Notes: generated by a model from the letters alone, not told the origin. A stretch of DNA of 64,000 bases from Candidatus Saccharimonadota bacterium (GCA_030531645.1 JAUNNB010000006.1:1-64000), one strand, 5' to 3'. Shown: positions 33,660-43,393, counted from the stretch's first letter. Numbers and translations are program-made.

Positions 33660-34850
33660 CTATTCAGCCGACTTCTTTTTGTCCGCATCCTTCTCAAGTT
33701 TCTCGGATTCTTTTTGAACTTTTTGTTCCAAATCACTGACACTCTTCCTCCAATCACCCACTAAGTACCTGCCTTCGAGGAACATACGGAGCTGGACAAC
33801 ACCACCCAAAATCAACCACATATAGTACACAAGAAGTCTCCATACCAACATTGCCCAAAACACAAAACCAGCACTTGGCAACACTGCGAATACTGAATAG
33901 AATGTGCCTTCCGCAGCACCAGCATTACCAGGTGTCGGAATGAAGTAAACTGCTGCCGACACGGCCACTGTAGTAGCAAAACTTGCAAAGAACGGAATTG
34001 TTGCACCAAACGCAGAAAGCACAAAGAAAGGAATAGAATTTAATGCTACATAATATATAATACCTAGCCACATAGTCTTCATGAAAAGACCTGGAGTCTT
34101 CAAGACTGTACGAATACCCTCTGCATATTTTACAACAGACTCCTCAGCCTGTTTCTGTGCTTTCTCTCGATCTTTTATAATTCTAATTTTTGCAAGCCCT
34201 TTGATTGCGAGTGTCATAATTTCATTGGTAGTTTTTGGCAAGAATGTAGCTGCTAAAATAATCACAGGGAAGAGCGCAAAGCAAAGCAAACCAATCCATC
34301 CCACGGCCACAATCGCTGGACTCCAAATCGCATTTGTAAGGCTACCGACTACAATAGAAATAATACCTATTATAATGAAACCAAGCTGATCAGTAATCAT
34401 ACCAATTAGCGGAACTACAGCATCATAGCCATTCTTTACGCCTTTTTTGTGCATATAATATATCTGGAATGGCTGGCCACCAACCGCTGCTGGTGTCACG
34501 TTATCATAGTAACGTCCTAGAAGCACAGTTCTTGCAGAGATTTTAATCGCGTTCTGTTTGTCTGTAAGCAACTTTCCTTTCTTATTTTTTTCAGTCGTAT
34601 TCTTCGGAAAGTTCTTCGTATCGCGCATCACAATATAATATTTATAAATTTCTGCCACAGCAGCAAGCACAAAACAAAGAAGAGCTGGAATAATCAGCCA
34701 CCACTTTAGCTCCACATCTTCTAATCTTGAAGCGTCGCCCCCATCTTTAAATTCATTAATTGCAGTAAAGGCAATGATTGCTACATTAAACACAGCAAAA
34801 CATGCCATCATAATAATTTTTTTCCAATTCCTGGGAGTCTTCTTCTTCAT
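33660..34850 (-). CDS. Flippase-like integral membrane protein (LPG_synthase_TM / UPF0104)
   Basis: 396 residues, about eight membrane helices. The family motifs VTPAAVGGQPFQIYYMHKKG, followed by ITDQLGF, and IPTPGNAGAAEGTF near the C-terminus identify the AglD/MprF-type flippase domain (PF03706-like). The soluble lysyltransferase domain of MprF is absent, and the C-terminus is a charged helix (KVQKESEKLEKDADKKK). Such proteins are linked to lipid or lipid-linked sugar flipping. Single gene between the ABC operon and the divergent PASTA gene. Confidence 0.85.
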   Translation of the reverse strand: MKKKTPRNWKKIIMMACFAVFNVAIIAFTAINEFKDGGDASRLEDVELKWWLIIPALLCFVLAAVAEIYKYYIVMRDTKNFPKNTTEKNKKGKLLTDKQNAIKISARTVLLGRYYDNVTPAAVGGQPFQIYYMHKKGVKNGYDAVVPLIGMITDQLGFIIIGIISIVVGSLTNAIWSPAIVAVGWIGLLCFALFPVIILAATFLPKTTNEIMTLAIKGLAKIRIIKDREKAQKQAEESVVKYAEGIRTVLKTPGLFMKTMWLGIIYYVALNSIPFFVLSAFGATIPFFASFATTVAVSAAVYFIPTPGNAGAAEGTFYSVFAVLPSAGFVFWAMLVWRLLVYYMWLILGGVVQLRMFLEGRYLVGDWRKSVSDLEQKVQKESEKLEKDADKKKSAE

Positions 34851-34908
34851 ATAGGAGAATTATACCACCCACCCTAAAAAAATTCTATTTATTTTTAAGC
34901 ATATGTGT

Positions 34909-34930
34909 TATAATAAGCACAAGTAGGAGG
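34909..34930 (+). promoter_or_regulatory. -10 box and SD site of the PASTA gene
   Basis: TGTGT-TATAAT (34909-34914), then TAGGAGG (34924-34930) 6 nt before ATG 34937: an SD-led short leader, in contrast to the next gene. Confidence 0.75.
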
Positions 34931-34936
34931 TTTTTA

Positions 34937-35710
34937 ATGAAAAGTATTGATGGATTTAAGAAAAAGAAAGATACCGTTTCGGCTTCTTCTAATCCTGCAT
35001 TGAAAACTCAAGGGACTCATAATAAAATTTCTAATCGTCGCGCTATCAACCGCCAGTCACCTCTTCGCAACCCTCTCGCAATCGTTGGTATTATTCTCGC
35101 AGGCGCCCTTATCGCCGCACTCATTATTGTGAATATCCCAAAGAGTGAATTTACTCGCGTCGTTGACGTTCCGGATTTCAGTGACAAAAATAAATCTGAA
35201 ATTATCGAATGGTGCTCTAAAGAAAACGTCAATTGTAAATTTGATCGTGACTTCAGCGATGATGTCGGAAAAGGTAATTATCTCTCTCAGAGCACTCCTG
35301 CAGGCTCTCAAATTGGCGAGGGATCAGACATTACTATTACTGATTCTCTTGGCCCATCTCCAGGTGAAGGCCGCTACAAAGAAGCTCTCCTCGCTATTGA
35401 GGATTATGTCGAACGCGATCACATGTCCAAGACTTACGCTTACAACTTCTTTGTTCCAGAATATAAAGAAGCCGTTACTAAATGGGCCGTAGATAATGCC
35501 TTCGTCGACTGGTATACCATTTGTCTAGCTCGCGCAGGTGATTACTTCCGTGGCACCGCTTATGATGCTAACGATAGCGTTACCCTCCCACAATACACTA
35601 CTCGCACTACTATCCGCCAAGCTCTTCGTGTTGATAAATTCACCGAATCTCAGATTGAATTCGCGATGGAATACATCGCTCCAACCGTCAACGCAACCGT
35701 CCAAGATTAA
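34937..35710 (+). CDS. Membrane-anchored protein with one PASTA domain
   Basis: 257 residues. A basic cytosolic N-terminus (1-45), one membrane helix (LAIVGIILAGALIAALIIVN), one PASTA unit (about 75-140: VVDVPDFSDKNKSEIIEWCS ... GNYLSQSTPAGSQIGEGSDI) and a helical C-terminal domain of about 110 residues (EALLAIEDYVERDHMSK ... RQALRVDKFTESQIEFAMEY). PASTA domains bind peptidoglycan or muropeptides. The kinase domain usually coupled to them is missing. The C-terminal domain is not recognised. It opens the block of envelope genes 35-40 kb. Confidence 0.8.
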   Translation: MKSIDGFKKKKDTVSASSNPALKTQGTHNKISNRRAINRQSPLRNPLAIVGIILAGALIAALIIVNIPKSEFTRVVDVPDFSDKNKSEIIEWCSKENVNCKFDRDFSDDVGKGNYLSQSTPAGSQIGEGSDITITDSLGPSPGEGRYKEALLAIEDYVERDHMSKTYAYNFFVPEYKEAVTKWAVDNAFVDWYTICLARAGDYFRGTAYDANDSVTLPQYTTRTTIRQALRVDKFTESQIEFAMEYIAPTVNATVQD

Positions 35711-35745
35711 TAGCGCTCAAGCTTTCAATTTAACCTAAAAAATGC

Positions 35746-35759
35746 TATAATTACCCCAT
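35746..35759 (+). promoter_or_regulatory. Leaderless-type promoter
   Basis: ATGC-TATAAT (35746-35751), 8 nt to ATG 35760, no SD site. Confidence 0.75.
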
Positions 35760-38525
35760 ATGGATACAAGGGTCATATCGGCTACCTTAAATTTGCGGTC
35801 GCTTGAAAATGCTGCCTCATTCTCGCCAGCCCAAACTGGCTCACTCTATCATCCTAGTTCCGCAGTTTCTACCGCCAAATCTTCAGAAGAAGCCGAAGAA
35901 AACAATTCTTATTATACCGGCTCCGGTAAGTCTCCAGCCCCTAAAAAACCAAAGGGTTTCTTTAGGAATGCCAAAAAAACTGGGCCAACCGCCATCGTCA
36001 TAGGTGTAGTTTTCGCAGCAGTCTTTGCTATCTTTGGATCCGCTAGTTTTCTTGGTTCTCAAATGGAAACCCTCCTAACCCGCGCTACCGATACAGTTTT
36101 CGGCTCATACTCAGAGAACTCCCTCCGTATCACCAAAGAACTTCTTGCCGGTGAACGCGGTAGCTTCCCAAAATATTTTGAAAATCGTCTTAAGAAAGAA
36201 GGCGTAGAAGTTACAGGCTCCGGCCCATACACACTTAATTACGACGGCTACAGCATTACCGCTGATAATTTCGAGGAATATTACAAAAACGACATCCAGT
36301 TCCGCGAAGCCTACACCAAAGCTAAGCGTGGCCGCACCGCCAACTTCTTCGATATCCCAGCCTCCCTTGCCTTTGCTAAAATCAGCCTCAGTCGTAATTT
36401 GTTTGCCAACTATAGACAAACAGGTGACGCGAAATCCGACGACGCCAGTTATCGCAAGCTAGAATCCAGTGTCTTTGAAGATGGTACAGCCACTAGACTT
36501 AATACCGTCACAGAAAAAGAAGTCACAGACGAGAACGGCAATCCAATCACCGATGAAAATGGCAACACCGTCACCGAAAAAGCTCCAAGTGGAGAAGACA
36601 TTAATAGCTCCGGCACATCAGGAGATTCACCTAAAGTTAAAGCTCAAAACTATCTATTAGACATCTCGGCTCGTGTTTCCGAAGCAGGTGGCATCGCTTG
36701 TGCCGCTCTCAAAGTAGGCAACCTCATTAGCACTGCTATTGCCGTCAACCAAATCTACCAAATGATTCATTACTTCGGATCCGGAGAAGAAAATGTCAGT
36801 AAAACTCTCAGTGGTCATGGGGATGCCGCTGCTATGAATTATCTATTCAACGATATGGCCGAGACAAAAACTACCACCTATATCGATGCAGAAACCGGCG
36901 AAGAAAAGGAAATTACCGGCGCTATGCTCGAGGCTGAAGGTTTTGCCACCTCGCTAGCCGGCGAACGCGCCAATACCAAGAAAACCAAAAATTATTCTAT
37001 TGAATCAGCCTTCATCACCACAGGATTTGCCATCGGTCTTACAGCCGCCAACAATAAACTCTGCGGAGGTGTCCGTGTTGCCGGTGCCGTTATTAGCCTC
37101 ATTTCTTTCGCAGTCTCTGGCGCCCTTATCAACTCAGTCGTTACGCTCGCTAAAACCGTCATCGTCAACGCAGCTCTAGCCACCACTATTTCAACTATGC
37201 TTTCCGCTCTTATTCCACGCATTGCTACTACCCTCTTTACTAATCGCTTCGAGCAACTCGAAGGTATTCCTGCTGGTGAAGCCTACGTAGAAGGTGTTGA
37301 TCTTCTCAACAAAAAAGTTGCCCGTCAATCAAATGGCCAACTCCTCGCTACAGAAGAAATCGCCACTGCTTATAATGTTTACACTATCGCTGCTGCCGCT
37401 AACGAAGCCGAACTCGACCGTGAACAACGCAGTCCATTCGACCTCTCCAGTCCAAACACCTTCCTAGGCTCCCTCGTCGGCAAAATGGCAGTGCTTGCCG
37501 GTAGCTCTAATATACTTTCCAGTCTTAAGTCTGTCGGTTCACTCATTGGCTCAGCTACCAGCTCAATCACCAACCATTTCTTGGCTAGCGCCTCGGCCTC
37601 TAATTCCATGAAGGATAGCGCCACCATTCTAGCCATCTTTGAGAATACAAAATTAAATGTCGACACTTCACTTTCTGGCACTGAATTCCAATCCATCTTC
37701 AGCGACACTGATACCTGTAAAAATCTCAGCTCCATTGGCGCCGCTTGCGATATGTATAGTGCTGAAATTACCGCTAGTGACCCTAAAGTCATCGGCAAAA
37801 ATCTCAACAAAGCTAAATACGAGGAAGTTGTCGAGGAAAACACCGAAAAAGACGAAGATGGTTTCCGCAAAGTTAAAGATCATAGCCTCTTAGCCAAGAA
37901 AGTAAAATATTGCGACGGGCGCGATTCACCATTTGGTGTCCTCGACGCCAATATTCTTAATGATTTTGAAACAACTCTTGGCGTATTCGATTATTTCCCA
38001 GTTATCAGTGACGTTGTCGATATTGTGAATGCTGTTGAAACCGCTTCGGATGAAGCTATCAACTGGGCTACCGGCCAATATTGTGTTATGAGCGAAGCAG
38101 ACAATCCATACTATGAAGATTTAATTTATCTCCAAGCCTTCGAAGAGGATCAGCGCATTGCCTCACAACTCAAACTCGACGAGGTCACCGACGAGGAAGG
38201 GAATGACCGCAATTCCATCGTCGCATTCACAGTAGAATATAACGAGAAGAACCCCCTCGATACATCCAACCCTGCCGCCATTCTTGCACACTACACCGGC
38301 TCTACGCTAGAAGATGCAGAACTTGCTCTGAGTCTCATCGAGTATTGTGCCTTCCTGGAAAATTACAATCCGCCAGAATTCACTCCGCTCTCACCAGAAT
38401 ACACACTCTCTTACGCATCTATAGAAGATTCTGAGTCCACCCTCAGCAATTTCATCTACCTATATTCAGATGTTCATAACCCAATCATCTATGATGATTT
38501 AAGGAGCAAGTCTTATGCCGTCTAG
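35760..38525 (+). CDS. Large multi-pass membrane/extracellular protein, T4SS-associated, unknown family
   Basis: 921 residues. A disordered cytosolic start (1-70), one helix (TAIVIGVVFAAVFAIFGSAS), a soluble region (about 95-310) with an Asp/Glu/Asn-rich tandem stretch (TDENGNPITDENGNTV), then several hydrophobic segments (VAGAVISLISFAVSGALINS, TVIVNAALATTISTMLSALI; also near LAGSSNILSSLKSVGSLIGS) and an acidic C-terminal third with four or five cysteines. It overlaps the next gene, a VirB1-like hydrolase, by 11 nt. The gene order suggests a VirB6-like or translocon/effector role, but I see no family motif. Confidence 0.65.
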   Translation: MDTRVISATLNLRSLENAASFSPAQTGSLYHPSSAVSTAKSSEEAEENNSYYTGSGKSPAPKKPKGFFRNAKKTGPTAIVIGVVFAAVFAIFGSASFLGSQMETLLTRATDTVFGSYSENSLRITKELLAGERGSFPKYFENRLKKEGVEVTGSGPYTLNYDGYSITADNFEEYYKNDIQFREAYTKAKRGRTANFFDIPASLAFAKISLSRNLFANYRQTGDAKSDDASYRKLESSVFEDGTATRLNTVTEKEVTDENGNPITDENGNTVTEKAPSGEDINSSGTSGDSPKVKAQNYLLDISARVSEAGGIACAALKVGNLISTAIAVNQIYQMIHYFGSGEENVSKTLSGHGDAAAMNYLFNDMAETKTTTYIDAETGEEKEITGAMLEAEGFATSLAGERANTKKTKNYSIESAFITTGFAIGLTAANNKLCGGVRVAGAVISLISFAVSGALINSVVTLAKTVIVNAALATTISTMLSALIPRIATTLFTNRFEQLEGIPAGEAYVEGVDLLNKKVARQSNGQLLATEEIATAYNVYTIAAAANEAELDREQRSPFDLSSPNTFLGSLVGKMAVLAGSSNILSSLKSVGSLIGSATSSITNHFLASASASNSMKDSATILAIFENTKLNVDTSLSGTEFQSIFSDTDTCKNLSSIGAACDMYSAEITASDPKVIGKNLNKAKYEEVVEENTEKDEDGFRKVKDHSLLAKKVKYCDGRDSPFGVLDANILNDFETTLGVFDYFPVISDVVDIVNAVETASDEAINWATGQYCVMSEADNPYYEDLIYLQAFEEDQRIASQLKLDEVTDEEGNDRNSIVAFTVEYNEKNPLDTSNPAAILAHYTGSTLEDAELALSLIEYCAFLENYNPPEFTPLSPEYTLSYASIEDSESTLSNFIYLYSDVHNPIIYDDLRSKSYAV

Positions 38526-39768
38526 TTTCAAAAAAGGTATCTGCATCTTTTCCTCCATTCTCAATATCATTCTTTTTCCAGCATCTATTTTTGCCGTCTC
38601 CGAGTCAGATTGGGATATGTATGATCTAAACAATATCTTCTATTACGATGGCGACGGTATGAACTGCACCCCATCATCTGTTGCTAGTGGTGAAAACTCC
38701 ACCTATAGCGGCAATGAAGTCTTTAGTTCAGACCAACTTAGTAAAATCGCCTCCTATCAATCCACCTACGAAAAAGTAGCCAACGAATTTGGTATTCCTT
38801 GGCAGCTTCTTGCCGTTCTTCATGTTCGCGAAACCAACCTCGGTATGACCAACCCAGCCAACGGCCAAGGTGTTTATCAACTTTATTCATACACCGCTGG
38901 CGGCTCCAATAATAACCGCTTCACACCAGGCCCAGTTTCCGAAGAAGAATTCGAACGCCAAACTCGCATCACAGCCGGTCTCATCAAAAACAACTATGCC
39001 TCCGGTCTCAATCTCAATACCGACGACGGCGTTAAAACATTTTTCTTCCGTTACAACGGCGCCGCCTCCGCCTATATCGCCCAAGCTCGTTCACTTGGTT
39101 TCAGTGAAGCCGAAGCAAAGCGTGGTGAAGGTTCACCATATGTTATGAATCTCGCCGACGAGCGTCGCGATAGTAAGAAAAATAGCAGCTGGCGCCAAAT
39201 CCTCACTGATGGCGGTTCCATGCAAACAGCCAACCAAGTCCCAGGTGCCTTCGTTATGTTTTCTGCTATGGGCGGCGGTACTGGTATTGCAGGCTGTACT
39301 GGATCATCTGCACACTCCGGCGACATTAACGCCACTGCTCTCGAATTAGCCTGGCCTTCTCATGGTCATGGTCTCACCCCAACAGACGCTTATCGTAAGG
39401 CTCTCCAATCCGTTGGCTTATCTAATTATGGCGATAGATTCGCCGCTATGGGCGCCAGCTGTGATGCCTTTGTCGCCACCGTTATGCGCTACTCAGGCGC
39501 TGACCCTAACTTTGTTTGTTGTGGTGTTTCTAATGGTGGCGCTACTTATAATTACGTCGCTAACTCAGGGAAATACGTTGAAGTTCCAAACGACCCTCGC
39601 TATTTACAGCCAGGTGATATTCGCATGAGCAATGGTCACATCGAACTCTATGTCGAAGTAAATGGTGTCGGAAAAATTGCCTCCGCCTCCTATGGCACCC
39701 GCACTGGTGAGATCGGTAATTTCTACGACAACTCCGCTACATTTAAAGCTTATAGGCTAAAGAGGTAA
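38515..39768 (+). CDS. Bifunctional peptidoglycan hydrolase: lysozyme-like + NlpC/P60-CHAP-like domain
   Basis: 417 residues, start inside the preceding gene with AAGGAG upstream. Signal peptide (ILNIILFPASIFAVS), then a lysozyme-like domain (about 75-220) with YEKVANEFGIPWQLLAVLHV followed by RETNLG, where the Glu is the likely catalytic acid. The C-terminal domain (about 290-415) has ASCDAFVATVMRYSG (nucleophile Cys) and MSNGHIELYVEV (His), a papain-like NlpC/P60 or CHAP layout. It fits the VirB1 role, opening the wall for the secretion apparatus. Confidence 0.82.
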   Translation: MPSSFKKGICIFSSILNIILFPASIFAVSESDWDMYDLNNIFYYDGDGMNCTPSSVASGENSTYSGNEVFSSDQLSKIASYQSTYEKVANEFGIPWQLLAVLHVRETNLGMTNPANGQGVYQLYSYTAGGSNNNRFTPGPVSEEEFERQTRITAGLIKNNYASGLNLNTDDGVKTFFFRYNGAASAYIAQARSLGFSEAEAKRGEGSPYVMNLADERRDSKKNSSWRQILTDGGSMQTANQVPGAFVMFSAMGGGTGIAGCTGSSAHSGDINATALELAWPSHGHGLTPTDAYRKALQSVGLSNYGDRFAAMGASCDAFVATVMRYSGADPNFVCCGVSNGGATYNYVANSGKYVEVPNDPRYLQPGDIRMSNGHIELYVEVNGVGKIASASYGTRTGEIGNFYDNSATFKAYRLKR

Positions 39769-39769
39769 T

Positions 39770-40201
39770 ATGGAGACTAAACAAAACTCAAAATTTAAAG
39801 ATTTCTACTATAAATATCAGAATCAAATCATTCTAATTCTATTAGTTATTGCTGGTGCCGTTATTATCGGGTTCTTATCCTTCCTCTTCACTAATGTTAT
39901 TCCAAAAGAACGTAGCGAACGCGAACTTGCTGAAATGGCCATCGACGACCAACAAAAAGCCTACGCCGAAAAAGATCCTATTCTCAAGGTCACTCCATAC
40001 TCTAGCTACTCCGATGGTTTTAATCTCTATGCCTATGTCGAAGAAGACGATAACATCACCACTCGCGCCCAACTTATTACCTGCGAAAAATCTGAAGTCC
40101 CAGAACTTAAATCCAGAGTTGAAGACTATCTAAAGAAAAACAACCTAGACCCTAACAAGTACACCATCGAATATTTTTCATCCTGCCTCGATGAAATTTA
40201 A
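39770..40201 (+). CDS. Small membrane-anchored protein with a Cys-pair domain (paralogue of the 40.2-kb gene)
   Basis: 143 residues, GAGGT just before the ATG, 1 nt after the hydrolase stop. One membrane helix (IILILLVIAGAVIIGFLSFL) and an extracellular domain ending LITCEKSEVPELKSRVEDYL, NNLDPNKYTIEYFSSC. The last 45 residues align with those of the convergent gene (VVMCNKEGSLDNELSRVKGY, YGINPELFTYEMRGKC). The two cysteines about 35 residues apart may form a disulphide. Family unknown. Confidence 0.7.
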   Translation: METKQNSKFKDFYYKYQNQIILILLVIAGAVIIGFLSFLFTNVIPKERSERELAEMAIDDQQKAYAEKDPILKVTPYSSYSDGFNLYAYVEEDDNITTRAQLITCEKSEVPELKSRVEDYLKKNNLDPNKYTIEYFSSCLDEI

Positions 40202-41047
40202 TTACGCGTGGCTATAATATTCTTCATTATGTTCTTTTTCGTCGTATTCAACACTCTTTTTAAAAATCTCTTCGAGTGCTTCTTTATCCGGGTTATCTAT
40301 ACCAATATATCTATCTTGTAAGATTATTTTATTTCCACATTTACCACGCATCTCATAGGTAAATAATTCTGGATTTATACCATATCCCTCAATATATCCT
40401 TTTACCCTACTGAGCTCATTATCTAAACTACCCTCTTTATTACACATAACAACATCAATCTCTATATATTTATAAGGGTGTTCATAATAAACATCCGGTT
40501 CCAAAGCCTTAAAATTTCCTTCAGAATATGGCAGAATATTCGTCACTACACCATACTCCGAATCATCATCATAATACGGCGACCCACATTTAAAATAATC
40601 ATATTTTAACTCATTTATTTTCGGACAACCCGATGTCACTAAATAAGAACCTATCTCATCTTCAATATCCTTAGTTTGATCATTAGTCCAAGTAAAATAT
40701 ATTACATAACTCTGCTTATATTCATCCACATCAAAAATGAATCTACCAGAATATATTTTATTTTTTACTTCCTCTTTAAAATCTCTCGCCTTCACAGAAA
40801 GAGCAGCAATCTCATTGTCACTCTTTTCCTCATTATTATGTTTCACAATCCCAAAAGCATTTTTCTGGATTTCCTCTATTGTATTCTTGGGCATCTTACT
40901 TAAACTTGTGAGGTTAGACACTGTTATCTGCTGATCATTAATATTAATAATATACGATATAACACCATAAGTGATGCAAATAACTACCACACTAATAATA
41001 GCTATTACGCCATATTTTTTTAATTTTTTACTATCTATGTTCTGCAT
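40202..41047 (-). CDS. Membrane-anchored protein with a Cys-pair domain
   Basis: 281 residues. One N-terminal helix (YGVIAIISVVVICITYGVIS); the extracellular part looks like two copies of one fold: a first unit ending SGCPKINELKYDYFKCG and a second with VVMCNKEGSLDNELSRVKGY and FTYEMRGKCG. The stop codon abuts the stop of the convergent paralogue at 40201. It is the second gene of an operon: GGAGGG and the ATG follow the stop of the lysozyme/CHAP gene directly. A+T content is higher than in the neighbouring plus-strand genes. Unknown function. Confidence 0.7.
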   Translation of the reverse strand: MQNIDSKKLKKYGVIAIISVVVICITYGVISYIININDQQITVSNLTSLSKMPKNTIEEIQKNAFGIVKHNNEEKSDNEIAALSVKARDFKEEVKNKIYSGRFIFDVDEYKQSYVIYFTWTNDQTKDIEDEIGSYLVTSGCPKINELKYDYFKCGSPYYDDDSEYGVVTNILPYSEGNFKALEPDVYYEHPYKYIEIDVVMCNKEGSLDNELSRVKGYIEGYGINPELFTYEMRGKCGNKIILQDRYIGIDNPDKEALEEIFKKSVEYDEKEHNEEYYSHA

Positions 41048-41048
41048 T

Positions 41049-42344
41049 TTATGACCCTCCTACTGAAAAACCAGTAACAAATTTTGCATTACCTTTTACA
41101 AAATAATCCATAGTGCGCACCTTCTTATACGCACCAGAAACCGTTGCACTACACCCAGCCTCTCCAGTAATAAATTTACCATCTTCTGTCACAGCTAAAA
41201 TAACACCAGTATGCCCACAAAGCCTATCACCACACATAGTGGTACCAGTCTCAACACTAAACACGGTATATGGACCAGGTGTGTTTGTACGTGGGAATCC
41301 CATAGCAGCTAATCTATCAGCAGCATCACGTCCATTACCAACACCACTAATCGTTCCTTTACCACCAAATTTACTAGCAAACCATTTTGTGAACGACACA
41401 CAATTAGATTTCCAACCACCAGCACAATTAGAACTCGTAATCCCATACATTGCATATTGATCTGATGTTAGGGCATTATATTGCGCAATTAAATCATCCG
41501 CATCACCTTCACTACCACCTGGAGTCGGGTCACCAAATTCAGGCTGACCACCATCAGAACATTGCCCTTCCTGGATACCACCAGTTACGCCGCCCTTATC
41601 CTTATATTGATTAAAGAAATTTTCAGCATTAGTACGCCTACTAGCAGCACCTTGATACAGTCTTGTACTAGTTAATTGTTTCACTCCTGGGTCTTCCAAT
41701 TCTTGACATTTACTACCACACCCATCATAATAAACAGCCCTTTCATACTTTACCAAGAAAAGATCCGCATATGCTCTCGCACCAGTTGCACCAGCTTTAT
41801 TTGTTGGTTTATCAAGACTACTTAAGTAACCTTGACTACCTTTATTAATAAAAGCAAACTCTAGTTCCGCAATAATCGCATTTTTTACATCCTCTGAAGT
41901 ATGTGAACCAGAATCAGGATCAATACCCTTACTAACTAAATAATCTTTTAGACCCACTTTTTGATCACATTCCTGAAAGATACCTAAACAACCAGACCCA
42001 TTCCTAATAAATGGATTAAACCCGGACTCCGTCTGGATATTACCAAGCACGCCAGCAATTGCTTCTGGCTTCCCATCTAAACCATTATTAATTAACCAAT
42101 TCCACACAAGGTCTGCTGCATCAACACCTTCAACCTCACCAGTCTCATATTCACAATCATCCACCGGTTCACTATCATCAGCGTCCGGATTATAAAAAAC
42201 TATATTATTCTCACTCCACTCCTCATAACGACCATTAGGAAACTCCACCTTAGCGTAAGTTGGCATCGTTAAAAACATCACACCAAAAACGGTTACAATC
42301 AATCCAGCTAAGATTAAACACCTCTTCAGACTAAAACAACCCAT
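41049..42344 (-). CDS. Secreted phage-tail-lysozyme-like + CHAP peptidoglycan hydrolase
   Basis: 431 residues. Signal peptide (LILAGLIVTVFGVMFLTMPT ... YA), an acidic spacer, then a lysozyme domain (about 75-215) with AIAGVLGNIQTESGFNP and GCLGIFQE, as in phage tail lysozymes with catalytic Glu in QTES. The C-terminal CHAP domain (about 285-430) has SNCVSFTKWFASKFGG (Cys) and CGHTGVILAV (His). Domain order equals that of the 38.5-kb hydrolase, but the lysozyme families differ. A TATAAT box (plus-strand 42353-42358) is 8 nt upstream: leaderless type. Confidence 0.85.
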   Translation of the reverse strand: MGCFSLKRCLILAGLIVTVFGVMFLTMPTYAKVEFPNGRYEEWSENNIVFYNPDADDSEPVDDCEYETGEVEGVDAADLVWNWLINNGLDGKPEAIAGVLGNIQTESGFNPFIRNGSGCLGIFQECDQKVGLKDYLVSKGIDPDSGSHTSEDVKNAIIAELEFAFINKGSQGYLSSLDKPTNKAGATGARAYADLFLVKYERAVYYDGCGSKCQELEDPGVKQLTSTRLYQGAASRRTNAENFFNQYKDKGGVTGGIQEGQCSDGGQPEFGDPTPGGSEGDADDLIAQYNALTSDQYAMYGITSSNCAGGWKSNCVSFTKWFASKFGGKGTISGVGNGRDAADRLAAMGFPRTNTPGPYTVFSVETGTTMCGDRLCGHTGVILAVTEDGKFITGEAGCSATVSGAYKKVRTMDYFVKGNAKFVTGFSVGGS

Positions 42345-42358
42345 ATATATTTATTATA
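42345..42358 (-). promoter_or_regulatory. Leaderless-type promoter of the 41-42 kb operon
   Basis: Minus-strand TATAAT 42358-42353, 8 nt to ATG 42344. Confidence 0.7.
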
Positions 42359-42367
42359 CCATAAGAG

Positions 42368-43384
42368 TTATAATTCAACCCCATCCACACTAGTAATAAT
42401 CACCTGATTTTCTTTAAAATTCTTCACCAGCGCAGCCTGCCTTTTTTCATCAAGCTCCGAAAACACATCATCTAGAAGCACTACTGGTTTTTTCATAGTT
42501 TTTTCATACACTAATTTCGCTTCTATAAATTTCAATGCCAATACCATCGTTCTAGTTTCACCCCTAGAAGCAGATCCATCAGCCGCCTTAGAGTTAAACA
42601 AAAATTCATAACTATCTCTATGTACACTATATCCAGTATGACCTAAAATTAAATCTCTCTGAAAATCAGCAGTCATTTTTGCTAGATATTGGCTCTCATC
42701 TAGCTCCTCATCTTTATATACTTTATATTCTATTTCTATCTCATCATCATTATCTGCAATAGATCTATAAATATCGGTAATCTGGCTATTTATAATCTTC
42801 AAAAATTCCTGACGCTTCTTTCTTATAGTCACACCATTTTGAGCCAAAATCATATTCAAAGAAAACAACACATTTTCATCATTAGAAAGCTCGCCATTCT
42901 CAATCTTCTTTAGCATCACATTCCTCTGAATCAAAGCCTTATTATATCTAGCCAATTTTGTCGCAAATCCAGCATCAATATTCTTTATCATCGAATCAAA
43001 AAATTCACGCTTCTTAGTTGGTGAAGACGAGACAATATGTAAATCATCTGGTTGAAATAAAATTACTGGATATTTTTTAGCGCGTGGTAATCTTGCAGTT
43101 TTTTTATCTTGAACTAAATAACTCTTCTTTCCATCAAACACTGTGATAATTTTTTCACCATCATAAAACTCTGTTTCCACTCGATAAAAATCAGCACCTC
43201 TCTTCAATATCTCAGAATCTACAGCTCTAAAGCTTTTTCCTTGTAGGGTTTCATAAATCGCTTCAAGAACCGAAGTTTTACCACTCCCATTCTCACCTAA
43301 AATCAACGATGTCTTTTTTTTACACTCCAAGATATATTCCGAATGACTTCGAAAATTCGTTAATTTTACGCGTTTTATAATCAT
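42368..43384 (-). CDS. recF: DNA repair/replication protein RecF
   Basis: 338 residues. SMC-like ATPase that loads RecA at gaps. KLTNFRSHSEYILE, Walker A LGENGSGKTSVLEAI (about 29-43), the signature ASRGETRTMVLALKF and Walker B VVLLDDVFSELDEKRQ, ending QVIITSVDG. It follows dnaN by 9 nt in the usual dnaA-dnaN-recF order and is probably co-transcribed with it. Confidence 0.95.
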   Translation of the reverse strand: MIIKRVKLTNFRSHSEYILECKKKTSLILGENGSGKTSVLEAIYETLQGKSFRAVDSEILKRGADFYRVETEFYDGEKIITVFDGKKSYLVQDKKTARLPRAKKYPVILFQPDDLHIVSSSPTKKREFFDSMIKNIDAGFATKLARYNKALIQRNVMLKKIENGELSNDENVLFSLNMILAQNGVTIRKKRQEFLKIINSQITDIYRSIADNDDEIEIEYKVYKDEELDESQYLAKMTADFQRDLILGHTGYSVHRDSYEFLFNSKAADGSASRGETRTMVLALKFIEAKLVYEKTMKKPVVLLDDVFSELDEKRQAALVKNFKENQVIITSVDGVEL

Positions 43385-43393
43385 TAATAAACC

